Shown here piece after piece: positions 33,407 to 46,800 of a stretch of 64,000 nucleotides of DNA (position 1 is its first letter; the number at the start of each line of letters is the position of its first letter). Source of the stretch: Camellia lanceoleosa (Eukaryota > Streptophyta > Magnoliopsida > Ericales > Theaceae); assembly GCA_025200525.1 (NCBI GenBank), contig CM045762.1:109218734-109282733 (forward strand), read 5' to 3'. A program made the position numbers and the translations under genes. The notes beneath the pieces were generated by a model. It saw only the letters and a program-made list of their open reading frames with translations. It had not been told where the DNA came from and did no database searches.

Positions 33407-34957
33407 TTACCCAGAAAACCTCACCTCCTTTTCAGTCCTTGGTGGTGGCATTTCTAAGATGGCCTTGATTTTGGAAGGGTCGACCTCAATGCCCCTTTGT
33501 GTGATAAAAAACCCCAACATTTTCCCTGTTATAACACCAAATGTACACTTCTGAGGATTCAGCCGCAACCAATACTCTCTGATCCGTTGAAAGAATTTCT
33601 GCAAGGCGGTGTAGTGGCCCTCTCTTTCCTTGGACTTGATAATCATGTTGTCCACGTACACCTCAACCTCTTTATGGATCATGTCGTGCAAAATTGTGGT
33701 CGCCGGCCGTTGATATGTAGCCCTAGCATTTTTCAGCCCAAACGGCATCACCTTATAACAGTAGGTTCCCCACGGGGTGGTGAAAGCAGTCTCCTCCCGG
33801 TCTTCGAGTGCCATCAATATCTGATTGTAGCCTGAAAATCCATCCATGAATGAGAGCAGTGCATGCCCAGTAGTAAAGTCCACTAATTTGTTGATATGCG
33901 GCAGAGGAAAGTCATCCTTTGGACTGGCTTTATTCAAATCCCTGAAGTCCATACATACTCGAATTTTGCTGTCCTTCTTCGGCACTGGAACTATATTGGC
34001 CAACCAAGTTGGGTATTCGGATAGCAGCAGGAACCCTACATCAATTTGCTTGGTGACCTTTTCTTTGATCTTAAGAGCCCAGTCTGGGCAGATCTTTCTG
34101 AGCTTCTGCTTAACAGGTCGGGCCTCTAGGTCAAGAGGGATCCAGTACTGTACAATCTCAGGATCGATTCTAGGCATGTCTTTGTAGGACCATGTGAAAA
34201 CATCTTTGAAATCTTTTAACAAAGCGATTAAACGCTCGCGCTCCTCCGAAGACAACGTGGACTTAATCTGGACCAGTCGTGGGTCCTTCTCAGTACCAAC
34301 ATTAATTTGGGTGATTTCATCAACCAAGGGTTTAACAAACCTCTCCTGCTCTTGATCAAGCAAATATTGCAAAACCAGAGGAATTTCTTCCTTGTCGTTT
34401 TCATCAAAATTTTGAAAGTCTTGATTAATGCAATAAATTAAGGGTACAGAAAAGTACTCGAAAGCCACAGCCATTCCATTCTCATTAATCACAACATCCA
34501 GTCCATCTGATTCCTCTGTTATAACAGACTCAAAGGAAAAAGAAAAAAACGACCTAGACAGGACTGTGGCATCCGGGTTGTCACCACCAAGAATATCGGA
34601 CTCAGACTCAAATGAGTTGGAACCTGATTCCGACTCTACAGACTCAATGGAATCAGGTTCTGGCTCACTACCTAACCCGGTGCTACTCGATAAGAATCCC
34701 TCCTCGTATTGCCAGACAAGGGAGGGTGCGATGGATGCATCCAGAATGTTTGAAGATGGGCTCGCAGCCGTTTTATTTGCAATCATGGACACTGAGAGGT
34801 TATCCTCCAAGCACTCTTGTACGATCAGAGGAACTGAAAGTAGACAAGCCAGTGCTACCCCCATTTCAAACTCTGCACTCTCGGAATCCTCCTCCTTGCA
34901 CTGTTCAACCTCAGCTGGCGGGTCTATTTGCTCCTCGGCAACATTATCCCCAGACAA
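33407..34957 (-). pseudogene. Acidic linker and reverse transcriptase, element A
   Basis: This is a 516-codon open segment. Residues 1-220 are an acidic, Ser/Glu-rich linker. From about 230, ERERLIALLKDFKDVFTWSY leads into RT, with VPKKDSKIRVCMDFRDLNKA, LSFMDGFSGYNQI (first catalytic Asp) and YKVMPFGLKNARATYQ. The key box reads VYVDNMI where YVDDM is normal. GAC has become AAC, removing a metal-binding aspartate, so the enzyme should be inactive. It ends at a frameshift (EKEVRFSG-stop). The true polyprotein starts upstream; protease is the adjacent segment. Confidence 0.9.
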
Positions 34958-36640
34958 TTACAAGTCAAAGAATATCTCGAATCCCGGCAAGCGCCACCTT
35001 TCTGCATTCAACCATGGCTCTGGGAAGCCGCAAAATGGAAAGTCCTCCCCCTCCCGGACAAAGTGTTCGTTCAGGGTACCCTGGATAGGTCGATGCATCA
35101 ACTCATAATGCTTCCCGGCCTGCTTTGCTCTGGCTCTTCCGGCCATCTCTTTACCTTTCCTCACCCAGTCCTCTTTGGTAGGCTGACAACCTAAACCAAA
35201 GGTATGCGGGTTATGTGGCACTTCGGCCGATACTGCAATGCCTTTCTGGCCACTGCGTCCTAATCCCATCTCGGGGATGTGCTGGAGCTTGTTCATGAGG
35301 TAGACTGATTGTGCGCTGACATATAGCTCCTTATCAACAGCCAAAATGTTCTGTACAACCCAGGCCTCGGCTAGGGTAAACCCTGACAGGAACACATCCT
35401 CCGTGCCATGTTCGATCTCCAAAACTGGCGTAGAAACCTCTGGCGGTGGATGGATTGAAGAATTCCCAAAAACTATAGCCACCCCCTTCCCGTGGGGGTA
35501 TTTCAACATTGGATGTAGGGTGGAAGAGACTGCCTTCACCTGGTGCAACCACGGCCGCCCTAGGAGTAGATTAATGGTTGCGGGAACGTCCAAGACATGA
35601 AAGTCAATATCGTGTTGTCCTAGACCAACCTGAGTCCGAACCTGCACAGTCCCCATCACCTCTCTGCTGGTATTTTCGTACGTCTTTATCACCTGGGCAG
35701 TAGGCACAAAATCTGCGGGCTTCAACTCGATTGCATATGCCGTCCTCGATGGGCACACATTGATAACGGACCCTGTGTCGACAAGGACCACTGGTATCCA
35801 TTTTTCTCTACACTCGACAGAGATGTAGAGAGGTTTGTTATGATTTGCCCCCTCAGGCAGCAACTCCTTGTCAGTGAAGGTCAACGTCGGGGAAGCTCCT
35901 TCCGGAAAAACCAATCCTACCAGCTGCTCAGGCGTGGTGTCGATTGAAAGTTTGGCCTTGTCCATTGCAGAAAAGACAGCTTGTCTATGAACTCTTGAGG
36001 CCATAAGCAGTCCCCAGATGGAGATATCTGCTTGTATCTTGTTAAGTTGTTTTAGTATAGCCCCCTCCTCGAGTAATTTTTCTTTCTGCCTCTCCACCTC
36101 CTTGTCCTTCTCGGATGCCTCTGGTTGATCAAAGTACCGGGGTTTGAAATACCGCCCACTTCTAGTCATGTGGTCAATCTCCCCCACATACCAGGTATCA
36201 TCCGGCTGGCTTTGCCTCCAGTCTTCATCGATGTGGGTAAGACATAGATCGTCATCTTCCCACCACATGCCATCGACAACAGACAGACACCTGTTCGGTT
36301 CCGTTACAATTGCTTTTGTGCGCACAGCACCTTCTGTCCCCTCAGGGGCTTTGGCCTTTCTAGCCCTTTCCAGATCTTCGATCTTTTTTCGCTCAAACTG
36401 GTTCAGTGCAGCCTGCTGTTCAGTCTCTTCTATACTCATACTGCCCGGATCCCGAGCAAAATTCTTTACACCGGTGCTCTCTGGCGGTGTTTGCTGATTC
36501 TCGGCCATTTCGGCCACTGCTGTTGTCTCCATCTTTGACAGACCTTGTTCTGGCTGAGGTTGTTCAATAACATCCGGCTCGTCACTGAGCCACCCAATAG
36601 CTTCCGCTGACCCTTCCAAGTCGAACCAGTTGACAGTCAC
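34958..36640 (-). pseudogene. Aspartic protease region, element A
   Basis: This 560-codon segment begins in a one-base-shifted frame overlapping gag by 4 nt. The Glu/Lys-rich N-terminal half is followed by the retropepsin-like domain, with VVLVDTGSVINVCPS (DTG at about residues 288-290) and LLLGRPWLHQ (about 352-361), the two signature motifs of plant gypsy proteases. It ends IFFDL-stop at 34958, just before the linker frame. The protease cleaves the gag-pol polyprotein. The shifted frame at the gag boundary could be a programmed frameshift or a simple indel; one copy cannot decide. Confidence 0.85.
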
Positions 36641-38475
36641 GTCCCCGGATCCTGTTCGTTGAAAAACTGAAGGTTGGCTATATCCTCTTCCAGTTCCGCT
36701 AGGTCATCTAGCCCCTGATTAGGTCCATCCTCCCGTACTACGCTAATCTCTGCCCCAACCGAAAGTTCTACTCTCGGCTTAAACTGATCCGTTGCTGTGA
36801 TATAACCACTTGGGTTGTACTCAAAGTTTACAGACCCCTCAGGCTCTGAATCCTCATTACTATCTGCCTTAGCAGTCGTCCCAATTCTATCTTCGATAGT
36901 CACCACCATCGGTTCAGGTTGGGTTTGGGAGACATCCAACATGCACAAGTCTGTGCTATCTGGAGTGAATACCTCCGGCTTGGGTAGGTGGGGAGGTGTG
37001 ATATATATGCTTGGGTCATATGGAATGGCCGAGGTTTGGATGAGGTTAATGCGTTTGGGAGGTGGAGCTTGGTTATGTGGTGGGAGTGGGTTGGTTGTGA
37101 CATTCGGCTTCTCCAACGGCATAATCACCCTGTTGTCAATGAGATCCTGAATCTCATGACGCAATCGAAAGCTTGGTCGGTTCATGACCGTCTTTGTTGG
37201 TGATAAACCTGATACTTTCTTTGGGTTAGGAGAGGAAGGAAGTTTTTCTGGTAAGGGCCGCGGCTCTAGGGGCTTCAAGTGCCCTTTCTTGATCAAAACC
37301 CCCAAGGCTTTGGACAGGGCCATGTATAGTGGAGTGAAGGTTCTTTGGCCTCTGGGTGCATATCTGGCTGTTTGCGACCTACTTCCGGACGCAACGGTAA
37401 AGGGTGTAGCTGCAAGGGTTTTGGGGGCGGAGGTGGTGGTGACCAGTCCCACATCTGAAGTTTTGGCAGCTGCAGCATTACTTGTGCCTACATTCGTACT
37501 GTGGTTGAATGCCCTCTTGGGCTGCTCTCTTTCATGGTTAATCAGACCTTGTGTCATGGCATCCTCGATCTGTACCTCGATCTCATGTAAATCTGCAAAG
37601 GTGGGTAGGGGGAGGACGATCATCTTTTGCATGAGCTTGGCCTAGAGGTTGCGTACAACCATTCGAATTTGATCTTTATCAACCGGCCTGATGGTCATCA
37701 TTGAGGCTTTGGCCCTCCAACGGGTTACGAAGTCGGAGAAGCTCTCTTTCGGTTCCTGCCTGGTGGTCTCAAGATCACGAGTTGTGACCTCAATCTGCGT
37801 GTTGAAGGAGTACTATGCTATAAAGGCCTCAGCCATCTCCTCCCAGCTTCTTTTAACGAAATTCTCTAGCTTCGCGTACTAAATAGCCGCTATGCCCGAC
37901 AGGGTCCGGTCAAACAGGGAAAGCTTCTGTAATCTGGAGAGGCCCATTGGCCTTAGGATATCTGAAAACAGCCGCAGGTGCACCATAGGATCCCCAGACC
38001 CATCAAAGCGGTCTATGTGTGGCATCTTAAACCGGTCAGGCAACATCACGGCCGAGTCGGTATATCCATCCTCTATATCCGAAATGGATTTCACGCCTTG
38101 AGACTTCTTGAAGAGCTTTTCTAGCTTGCTTAATTTTAGCGCTGTTGGATCCGCCTCAAATTCAAACGGTGAATCCACTAAATTGGTGGGCGCTTTGGAT
38201 AGTTGGGGTAGGATTGGGGGCGGAGCTGGCCCCGTTGGCACGTCCCTATTTTCTTGGACGTTGGTGGTCTCCCCGAGTATTGGAACTCTTGGTGGGGGAG
38301 GAGCTAGGTGTGAAGAAGATGCTCTGGTTTGCTGCTGTAGCCTGGCAATTAACTCTGCCTGTTGGGCCACTACTTCTGCTTGACGTGCAGCCACTTCTGC
38401 CTGGCGGGCAGCATCCTGTTGCATGGCTTGCATACTTTCCTGGAGCTGACGCATCATCTTTTCCATACCTTCCAT
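36637..38475 (-). pseudogene. Gag of element A (start present, several stops)
   Basis: ATG at 38475 (MEGMEKMMRQLQ) opens a coiled-coil-like Gln/Ala-rich region with AARQAEV/AQQAEL repeats (residues 20-50), then a Pro-rich linker and the start of the retrotransposon gag core (FDGSGDPMVHLRLF, SLFDRTLSGIAA). A TAG at 37879 interrupts it, yet gag core coding continues (FVKRSWEEMAEAFIA, ESFSDFVTRWRAKASMM) through two more stops to 37632. The C-terminal part (36637-37632) contains RGQRTFTPLYMALSKALG and FRLRHEIQDLIDN but lacks the Cys/His motif seen in B. Gag forms the virus-like particle and packages RNA; here it is broken. Confidence 0.85.
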
Positions 38476-39416
38476 ATTGTCCTGATCTAACTAAATAACC
38501 GGTATATCTGTGTCTGCAGTGGACTCGGAAATCTCAACTCGACTACTCAAGGACCACTGATCTGGCAACCACTGTACCGATATACTGCGCCTGACTGACC
38601 TTCGTCTAATAACCGGGGGTAATGAGTGAAACACTGGTTGTCTGTGTCTCAGATCCTCGGATCGATGAAGTCTACGACCTCTAACCCAGAGTGCTTGGGA
38701 AATATCTGCTTGGTCGGAAGCAATAGTGCTAAACTACCTAGCAAAAAGATAAATAAAGCATAATAAGGAAACAAACAACCGAAAAGTGCAGTGTGCTATG
38801 TTATGAGCTGAGTAAATTAAAGACAACACACAGTTGGTATTTGTAAGCTGAACACACTGTTTTAACTCTGAACACTGTGCCCCAAATTGCTGTCCCGAAA
38901 CTGATACCCTCAGATAAAACTAATTCTTCAAATACTGATACCCGCAGGCTTGATACCCAGACTTACAAACTGATACACGCATTCCTGTAGAAGCACACTC
39001 TAAAAGCACATAGCAAGCAAATGAGAACCAAAACACCCCTATGGAGGGATAGGGTTTCCCTGTCCAAGTTTCGTCAAGAACTAGGGTTTCACTACGCACG
39101 CAGTGGTTTCAAATAACCTATAATTGGGTAAGTAACCTGTCCTAGCTTGGAATAGTCACTATGGATTCCGATATGCACTAGGTCGAATGGTCAAAAAGGG
39201 TGCCCTGGTGAAAACCGAGGTTTGTGTTCCCGTCGTGACAGAGCCCGCAACCGGTCAACCTTATGGCACGCATTTCAAAGCGAGCCTCCGATAAACCGTT
39301 CAGGAATAGCATACGGAAAACAAGGTGTCCTAGGCGCACCAATGCACATGCAATGCAAAGAAACACACAAGTGTAATCAAAACAAGATATCATGAGTTCA
39401 AGTCAAGTTCTCTAAA
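38476..39416 (-). other. 5' leader of element A
   Basis: This is about 940 bp between primer site and gag ATG, with no coding support. It contains several CTGATACC words (38905-38980) and otherwise nothing recognisable. A packaging signal is expected here but cannot be identified from one copy. Confidence 0.6.
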
Positions 39417-39434
39417 TCCCCAGCAGAGTCGCCA
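39417..39434 (-). other. Primer binding site of element A
   Basis: Minus strand TGGCGACTCTGCTGGGGA starts 5 nt from the LTR end (…CATCTACA). It closely resembles the tRNA-Arg type site reported for Ogre/Tat elements. It fixes minus orientation and the 5' LTR side. Confidence 0.85.
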
Positions 39435-39439
39435 GAAAC

Positions 39440-42400
39440 TGTAGATGGCCTCGAGAACTCCCGACTACGCGCGCGAAATGCGCAAAATCATTTTTGTTCT
39501 GAGCTACTACAGTTCGGACTCAATGTCACGGTTCTGAATCTAATCTCGTAAAGTGCAATGCAATACCGATAAATCACCAAAGAGTCCAAATCCGGCAAAT
39601 CATTTTGGAAAACTGATTTTTATAAAGAAGTGCCAAACATGGACTGCTTTGTTAGATACAGAGTCGCCACCTAAATATTTTATTTTGGGAAATTTAGGAA
39701 ACTCTGACTCGTGCCTAGGGCCACGTGTTCGTTATCACCAAAGTTGCATCGGCTCGGGAACTTGGGTACGAGAGGGGAAGGTCATGCAATGAGCACCCCC
39801 GCTCGCCCGATCAAAGATCGGCCTTTATTAACAAGATATGTTGTTTTTGAAAACAATATGTACTTATTTCGATTATTAACCTAGCATTACTATGTGATGC
39901 ACATAGTATACAAGTATAGACTAGATCGCCTAAGTTGGAACAAAACATTGCATGTTCATTTATGAAAATGATTTGAAGTTTGCTACTCGTAAGTAGGCTA
40001 AAACAAGGATTTTGATGAATTGCTCCAATTCAAGTAATCCAACCTTCACCCACAGACATTCAAGCAGTTAAATACTTAAGCAGTTAGCCTCGTGGCAAGC
40101 ATGCTAACATGGCAGCATTAACACACATGTAGTATGCTAAAGCGTAAACACTCACAGTGTACTCCAAGCCGAAACAGAGAACTAGTTGGAAATCATGCAT
40201 GATCCTAGTTCATGTTAAGATGGCTAATGCAATACATACAAAAATGCAACTAAGATAGGCTCGGCTATCCTAAGATGTCATGTGAAATGCAACTTGGTAC
40301 ACGTATTCAATTTGGAATTGAAATACAATGCAGTTAGTATGATGCGTCGAGCCCAGTCCATGCAAGACAGATGAATGGATGCACGCATACAAAGCATAAG
40401 GTATGCTAAACAGAATATGCCCTAAAACTAACCATCGTAAGCGGTTAAGTAAAAGGGAGAAAGAAATGGGGGTTGGAAGACATGCATCACACACACGCAC
40501 GCTTATTACAACAGTTGGCCCTCTCGACGGAGGGTCTGAATAAGAAGCTAACTAGCTAATCTAAGCTAATTAAACTAACTATTACATCACAAAACTAATT
40601 AACTAACAAGCTAACTAGTTACGCTATTACAAAACAAATAAGCAGCTAAGCGCATTAACTACTTAATTATAAAACCAAAGCATAAACTAGCTAAGCAAAT
40701 TTACTAAGTAAAGCAGTAAAGTAGGAGCTTCAGAGAGAGAAGAGTGCATGCATGCCCGGTCGCCTCGTTCCAAAATCCATTGCGATGCCCCAATTTGCCT
40801 CTGTTTGCAATTGTTCTCAGAACATTGCACCAAGCTCCAGATAGCTTCTAACTCACCTTGGAGACCTGTGGGAGGGCTGCCAACCAGTTGTTGAGGAGGG
40901 AGACCACCTGCTGACCACTCTTCTTTGCTGAAAACCAGAAAAAGTGGTCGGCCAGCTAGTATTACTGGTCGGCCGACCATTTTTTGCTGCCAGACTCCAC
41001 TTTGCTGCAACAGAGAACAAGAAAGGGCATGGCAATGTATTTGCAAGATATGTGTGCACAACCACCCTCCCTATCATTTCATAATCTCAAGGGAGTGTGG
41101 TTCTCGACCCTCGGGTCACCAATCGTGTATCTCGATGTATGATGGCCGAGAAGCCAAATTGCACAATTCAATATAAAATGAATGCACACATAAACACATA
41201 AGGCCTAAAACTCTATCATGTATGATCAAGAGTGTCGGCAACCGAGGATTGAGGCCCGTTTCATCACTTCAAGTATGAAACGTCCCTCGTTTCTCGTGTT
41301 TGGACTAACACCTAATCCAAACAAAATGCAACGCAACTCAAGCATGCAAACATGCAATGCAACTCAAGCATGCAAACATGTAATGCAAGGCATGCAAAAG
41401 ACAATGCAACTACATGGCATACACAATGCAAACAACAATATGGCATACTCAATGCAATGTGACATGATCAACTTAACAAAGCTAATGACATGCAAACAAT
41501 GCTAATGCATCTACATGGCATACACAATGCAAGGCAACATAAGCACGCAACAACATGCAAATAAACATGCTAAGTGGACTTACACCGAATGGACAGACCT
41601 CAGCCATGCCCAAAACAGTGGCCATAATAATGAAACTAAGGCATGAAGCACAAAGTAAATGCATGCACAATGCAAAGGCCCATTGACTAGGCCTAAGGAC
41701 ACAATTCTCAAGCATGATGAAGAAGCGATAAACATGGAAGTGTGACAACACTAAAGGCTCTGAAATCAAGTGTGAAATGATGCCAAATCATTCAAACAAC
41801 ACAAGCACAGCATGCAAGAGGGCCTAAGGCACAAAGCCATTAAAGAGACAACACGAGGGGCATGCAATACATGGCACAAAAGATTGAACCAATCATGGAC
41901 AGAGCTTAACTAGGCCTAAAAAAAGACCAAAACATGCTGAGATAAGGGCTTAAGGGCCTAGGCAAGATGGCATACATGCTAGGCCATAAACAAGGCAAAA
42001 ATGCACAACCCTTGAACCACAATTAAAGATTGATATGCATGAGAATATGACAATGTTACATGCTCTGAAATCAAGTATTAAATGATGCCAAATCATCCAA
42101 ATAGCTTAAAGATAGTATGCAAGAGGCATCAAAACACACGACTAGGAAGGCCAATTGCACTACAGCTATGCAATACATGAAGCATATGGCAAATAAAACC
42201 CAAAATAGTCCTAGAGCATGTCAAAATGAGTCTAAAACATGTAAGGAAGGAAGCCAAAATAAGCTAGCATGGTGAGCATGAAGCATGGAATAGGCAAGGC
42301 CAAAAGGAAGGATTACACTACACCTACCAAGACCAAGCATAAGATGGCTTCGCTAACAAAAATTAGAGTTATATCATGGCAAAATAACCCCAAAAACACA

Positions 42401-43861
42401 CTGAAATGATAGCTCGCAAGTTTAGGCATGAAGGCATACGCAATGACCTATGTTTAAGGCATAAAGGGCAAACCCTCCAACGCATTGAATAAGTGAAAGA
42501 TGTGAGTGTATGACCATGAAACATGCACTGAAATCTCATAACAAATGATGCCAAATCATTCAAATAGTTCAAGTAATGCATGTTAATGGACTCGATACAC
42601 AAAGCTAACAAGCTAAAATGCACTATAGCTATACAAAGCATGGCATGCATGACCAAGACAACACAAATTAGAGCTTAAGCATGCTAAAACATGGACAAAA
42701 GCTTCTTGAAGTTAAGCCAAAAACATGCTAGAATGACATGTTAAAGCATGATACACATTAGGCTAATTCATGGAAATGCACTACAAGTGCATGGAGCATG
42801 CAAGGGCCAACCAAACCAAACCTTAACAGAGGTATGACATGGTAAAACAACACCAAGAACATGCTGTAATGGACTCAAAACAAGCTAGAAAGACATGCTA
42901 CTTCATGAAGCATACAAAGCTAGTTTTCAAGATTTACACTAGAAGTGTATAAGGCATGAAAGGGATGACAAAACCAAGTCAAAATAGTGGTATGACATGC
43001 TAAAATAACCCCAAGTACATGCTAAGATATGACCAACAAAAGCTTAACAAACATGCTCAAACATGAGGCATATGAAGCAAGTATACAAAACACAAGGAGA
43101 GAGGATGACTCTTTCCTTTTTGGGACTCCAAAATCACCTTTCTGCCACTGAAAATCCTTTGGATTTCAGTGGTAGAAAGGTCATGCAAAGGCTAGAACAA
43201 GAGCCAAAACGGATGGCTCAAAACAAGGCCTAAGATGAGGTAGACCACCCCTAACAAAGAAGTGACCTTAAACAAACATTTTAAACATGCAAAAACAAAA
43301 GTTTTTGCAGTTAAGAGTTAAGCTTAAATTAGCATGCAAATAGGTCCAAAAGCTTAAGCAAAAATAGGGGTTTTAAGGGTTAGAAGCTCATCCTTGATGA
43401 CCACCTTCATGGCTGCAGCTCTAGTAGGTTTTCCAAGCTCAAACCAATCCAACAACACCAAAACTAGCTCTTAAGCACCTCAGCAATAAAAGGATGGTGT
43501 TTGAGTGTGTGTTTGTGTGTTAAAGTTTTATAAAACTACACTTTAGGGCACAAAAATGAAGAAGAAGAGCAATATAGAGACAAAGGTGTATCTATCACTC
43601 CAGCCATAATTTTCTGAACCTAGAGGAGGGAGGAGGAGGTTCTCTTATATAGAGAACCAAGGCTCAAGCTTCTTGAGGAAGCTAAGGGTCCAAGGCCATT
43701 CCTCCATACACGAGGATGGTTTCAGTGCCCTCCAGCTCAGCTGGAGGAAAATATCTCCAAAAAGGTGATGAAAAGCAGCCGACCAGTTGAAGTGGTCGGC
43801 TAGCTACTTGAAGTGGTCGGCCGACCACCACAAGTGGTCTCCCAAGAACAAAACTGGTTGG
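39440..43861 (-). repeat. 5' LTR of element A, first piece (interrupted by S1)
   Basis: From TGTAGATGG at 39440 it runs through A-rich R-U5, with many CATGCA words, to the promoter. TATA at 43645-43651 lies in an inverted repeat (43638-43658). Palindromes lie at 40966-40979 and 43813-43828. It continues at 49060 after S1. Confidence 0.9.
43645..43651 (-). promoter_or_regulatory. TATA box of element A 5' LTR inside a 7-bp inverted repeat
   Basis: The sequence is GGTTCTC-TTATATA-GAGAACC at 43638-43658, with the TATA as the loop. It is the promoter expected to drive element A's gag-pol on minus. Other copies have the TATA without full arms. Confidence 0.65.
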
Positions 43862-46800
43862 TGTAAACGCACCCTAAGGACTCCCGAGCTCCGCGTTGCG
43901 AGGGCGCAAAATTCGTTCGCTCTTAAGCTACTACAAGTTCGGACTCATGTCATGGTTCTAAATCTAATCTCATAATGTGCGATGTAAGATCGATAAATCA
44001 CCAAAGTGTCCAAATCCGGCAAATCGTTTTGGAAAACTAATTTTAGTAAAGAAGTGCCAAACATGGACTGCTTTGCCAAATACAGAGTCGCCACCTAAAT
44101 ATTTTATTTTAGGGGAAGTTTAGGAAACCCTGATTCGTACCGAAGGCCACATGTCCGTCATCACCAAAGTTGCCTCGGCTTGGGAAGTTAGGTACGAGAG
44201 GGGAAGGTCATGCAATGAGCACCCCCGCTCGCCCGATCAAAGATCGGCCTTTACTAACATGATATCTTGTTTTTGAAAATACATGTGTTCTTATTCCGGT
44301 TATTTACTTAGAATCACTATGTGATGCGCACAACATACAAGTATAGACTAGATCACTTGAGTTGGAACAAAACATTGCATATTCGTTTGTTTTAAAACAG
44401 TTTGAAGTTTGCTACTTGCAAGTAGGCTAAAACGAGGATTTCAATGAATTGTTCCAATTCAAGTAATCCAACCTTCACCCATAGGCATTCAGGCAGTTAT
44501 ATTAGATAAGCAATTAGCCTCATGGCAAGCATGCTTTTATGGCAACATTAACACACATGTAGTATGCTAAAGCGTAAATACTCACAGTGTACTTCGAGCC
44601 AAAGTAGAGAACTAGTTAGAAATCATGCATGATCCTAGTTCATGTTAAGATGGCTAATGCAACACATGCAAAAATGCCGCTAAAATAGGCTCGACTATCT
44701 AGAATGGCATGTGAAATGCAACTTGACAACATGTATCCAAATTGGAATTGAAATACAATGCAGTTAGTATGATGTGCCAAGCCCAGTGCATGCAAGACAG
44801 ATGAATGGATGCACGCATGTAAGCATAAGGTATGCTAATGAAATATGCCCTAAAACTAACCATCGTAAGCAGTTAAGTAAAAGGGAGAAAGAAATGGGGG
44901 TTGGAAGATATGCATCACACACACGCACGCTTATTACAACAATACGCCCTTTTGACGGAGGGACCGAATAAGAAATTAACTAGCCAATCTAAGCTAATTA
45001 AACTAACTATTACATCACAAATTAATTAACTAATCCTAGTTAACTAATTATTACAAAACAAATTAAAATAGCTAAACGCATTAACTATTAAAGTACAAAA
45101 CAAAAGCATAAACTAGCTAATCACATTAGCTAAGTAAAGCAGTAAAACCAGGAGCTTCAGAGGGAGAAGAATGCATGCATGCTCAGTCGCCTCGTTCGGA
45201 AATCCAATGCGATGCCCTAACTTCCCTCTGTTTTCGATTGTTCTCAGAACCTTGCACCAAGCTCTAGAAAGTTGAAACTCCACCTTGGGAACCTGAGGAA
45301 GGGTGCCCGACCAGTTGTTGGTGTTTGTAGCCATCTGCCGACCACTTTTTGTTGTTGCGGGGCAGAAAAAGTGGTCGGCCAGCTAGTTTTTCTGGTGTCG
45401 ACTAGTTATTCTTCTTGAATTCAGTTCTTTAACAGAGAGCAAAAAAGGGCATGGCAATGTATTTGCAAGATATGTGTGCACAACCACCCTCCCTATCATG
45501 TCATGAACTCAAGGGAGTGTAGTTCTCGACCTTCGGGCCACCAATCACGCATCTCGATACATGATGGCCGAGAGGCGAAGTTGCACAATTCAATATGAAA
45601 ATGAATGCACAAGTAAACACATATGGCCTAAAACTCTATCATGTAGGATCAAGAGCGTCGGCGAGCGAGAATTGAGGCATGTTTCATCACTCTAAGTATG
45701 AAATGTCCCTCGTTTCTCGTGTTTGGACTAACACCTATTCCAAACACAAATGCAAAACAACCATGGCATGTTCAATGCAATGTAATGCAACCCTAGCATG
45801 CAAATATGCAAAGAACAATGAAACAACCTAACAAGGCTAATGGCATGCACAATGCTAATGCATGCATGCACAATGCTAATGCATGCATGCACAATGCAAT
45901 GCTACAAGGGCAACTTAGCAATGTTAGAGACATGCATACTCAATGCAAAGAAACAACTTGGCATACACACTGCAAATAACCACATGGCATGCACAATGCA
46001 ATGTAAGATGGCATACTTAATGCAATGAACAATAAGCATGCGAACAACATGTAAATAAACATGCTAAATGGACTTAAACCAAAAGGGGGTAGACCTCAGT
46101 CATGCCCAAATCAGTGGTCATAATGATGAAACAAAGGCGCAAAAGACAAGGCATGCATACACAATGCATTAGCCACACAAGTAGTCTTAAGAGCACAACC
46201 CTCAAGAAGGCTCAAGGAGTGATAAATGCGGAAGTGTGACAACACTAAAGGCTCTGAAATCAAGTGTGAAATGATGCCAAAACGTCCAAACAAAGCAAGC
46301 AAAGCATGCAATGGTCCTTAAAGCATGGAGCTAGTAAAGAGGACTACAAAGGGGGCATGCAATACATGGAACAAGTGCATGAAACAACCATGAACAGAGC
46401 TTAATTAGGTCTAAACAAAGACCAAAACATGCTAAAATGGGGGGCTCAAATACCTAGGCAAGATGGCATACATGCTAGGCCACAAACTAGGCAACAATAC
46501 ACAACACTGAAAGGGACTTAAAGAGTGAATGAAGTGGGAACATAGCCATGCTATAAGCTCTGAAATGAAATATTAAATGATGCCAAATCATCTAAGTAGC
46601 TCAAAGATAGCATGCATGAGTCATCAAAACACAAAGTTTGCAAGGCCAATTGCACTACAGCTATACAAAGCATGAAGGATATGGCAAAGGCAACCCAAAA
46701 TAGTCCTAGAACATGTCAAAATGATACTAAAACATGCATGGAAGGAAGCCAAAACAAGCTAGCATGAAGGGCATTAGGCATGATGTATACAAGGCAAATA

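Noticed and set aside
34566..35194. Plus-strand frames of 88-180 codons
   Set aside because: They oppose the protease/linker coding of A and have Ser/Asp runs mirrored from the acidic linker; no domain.
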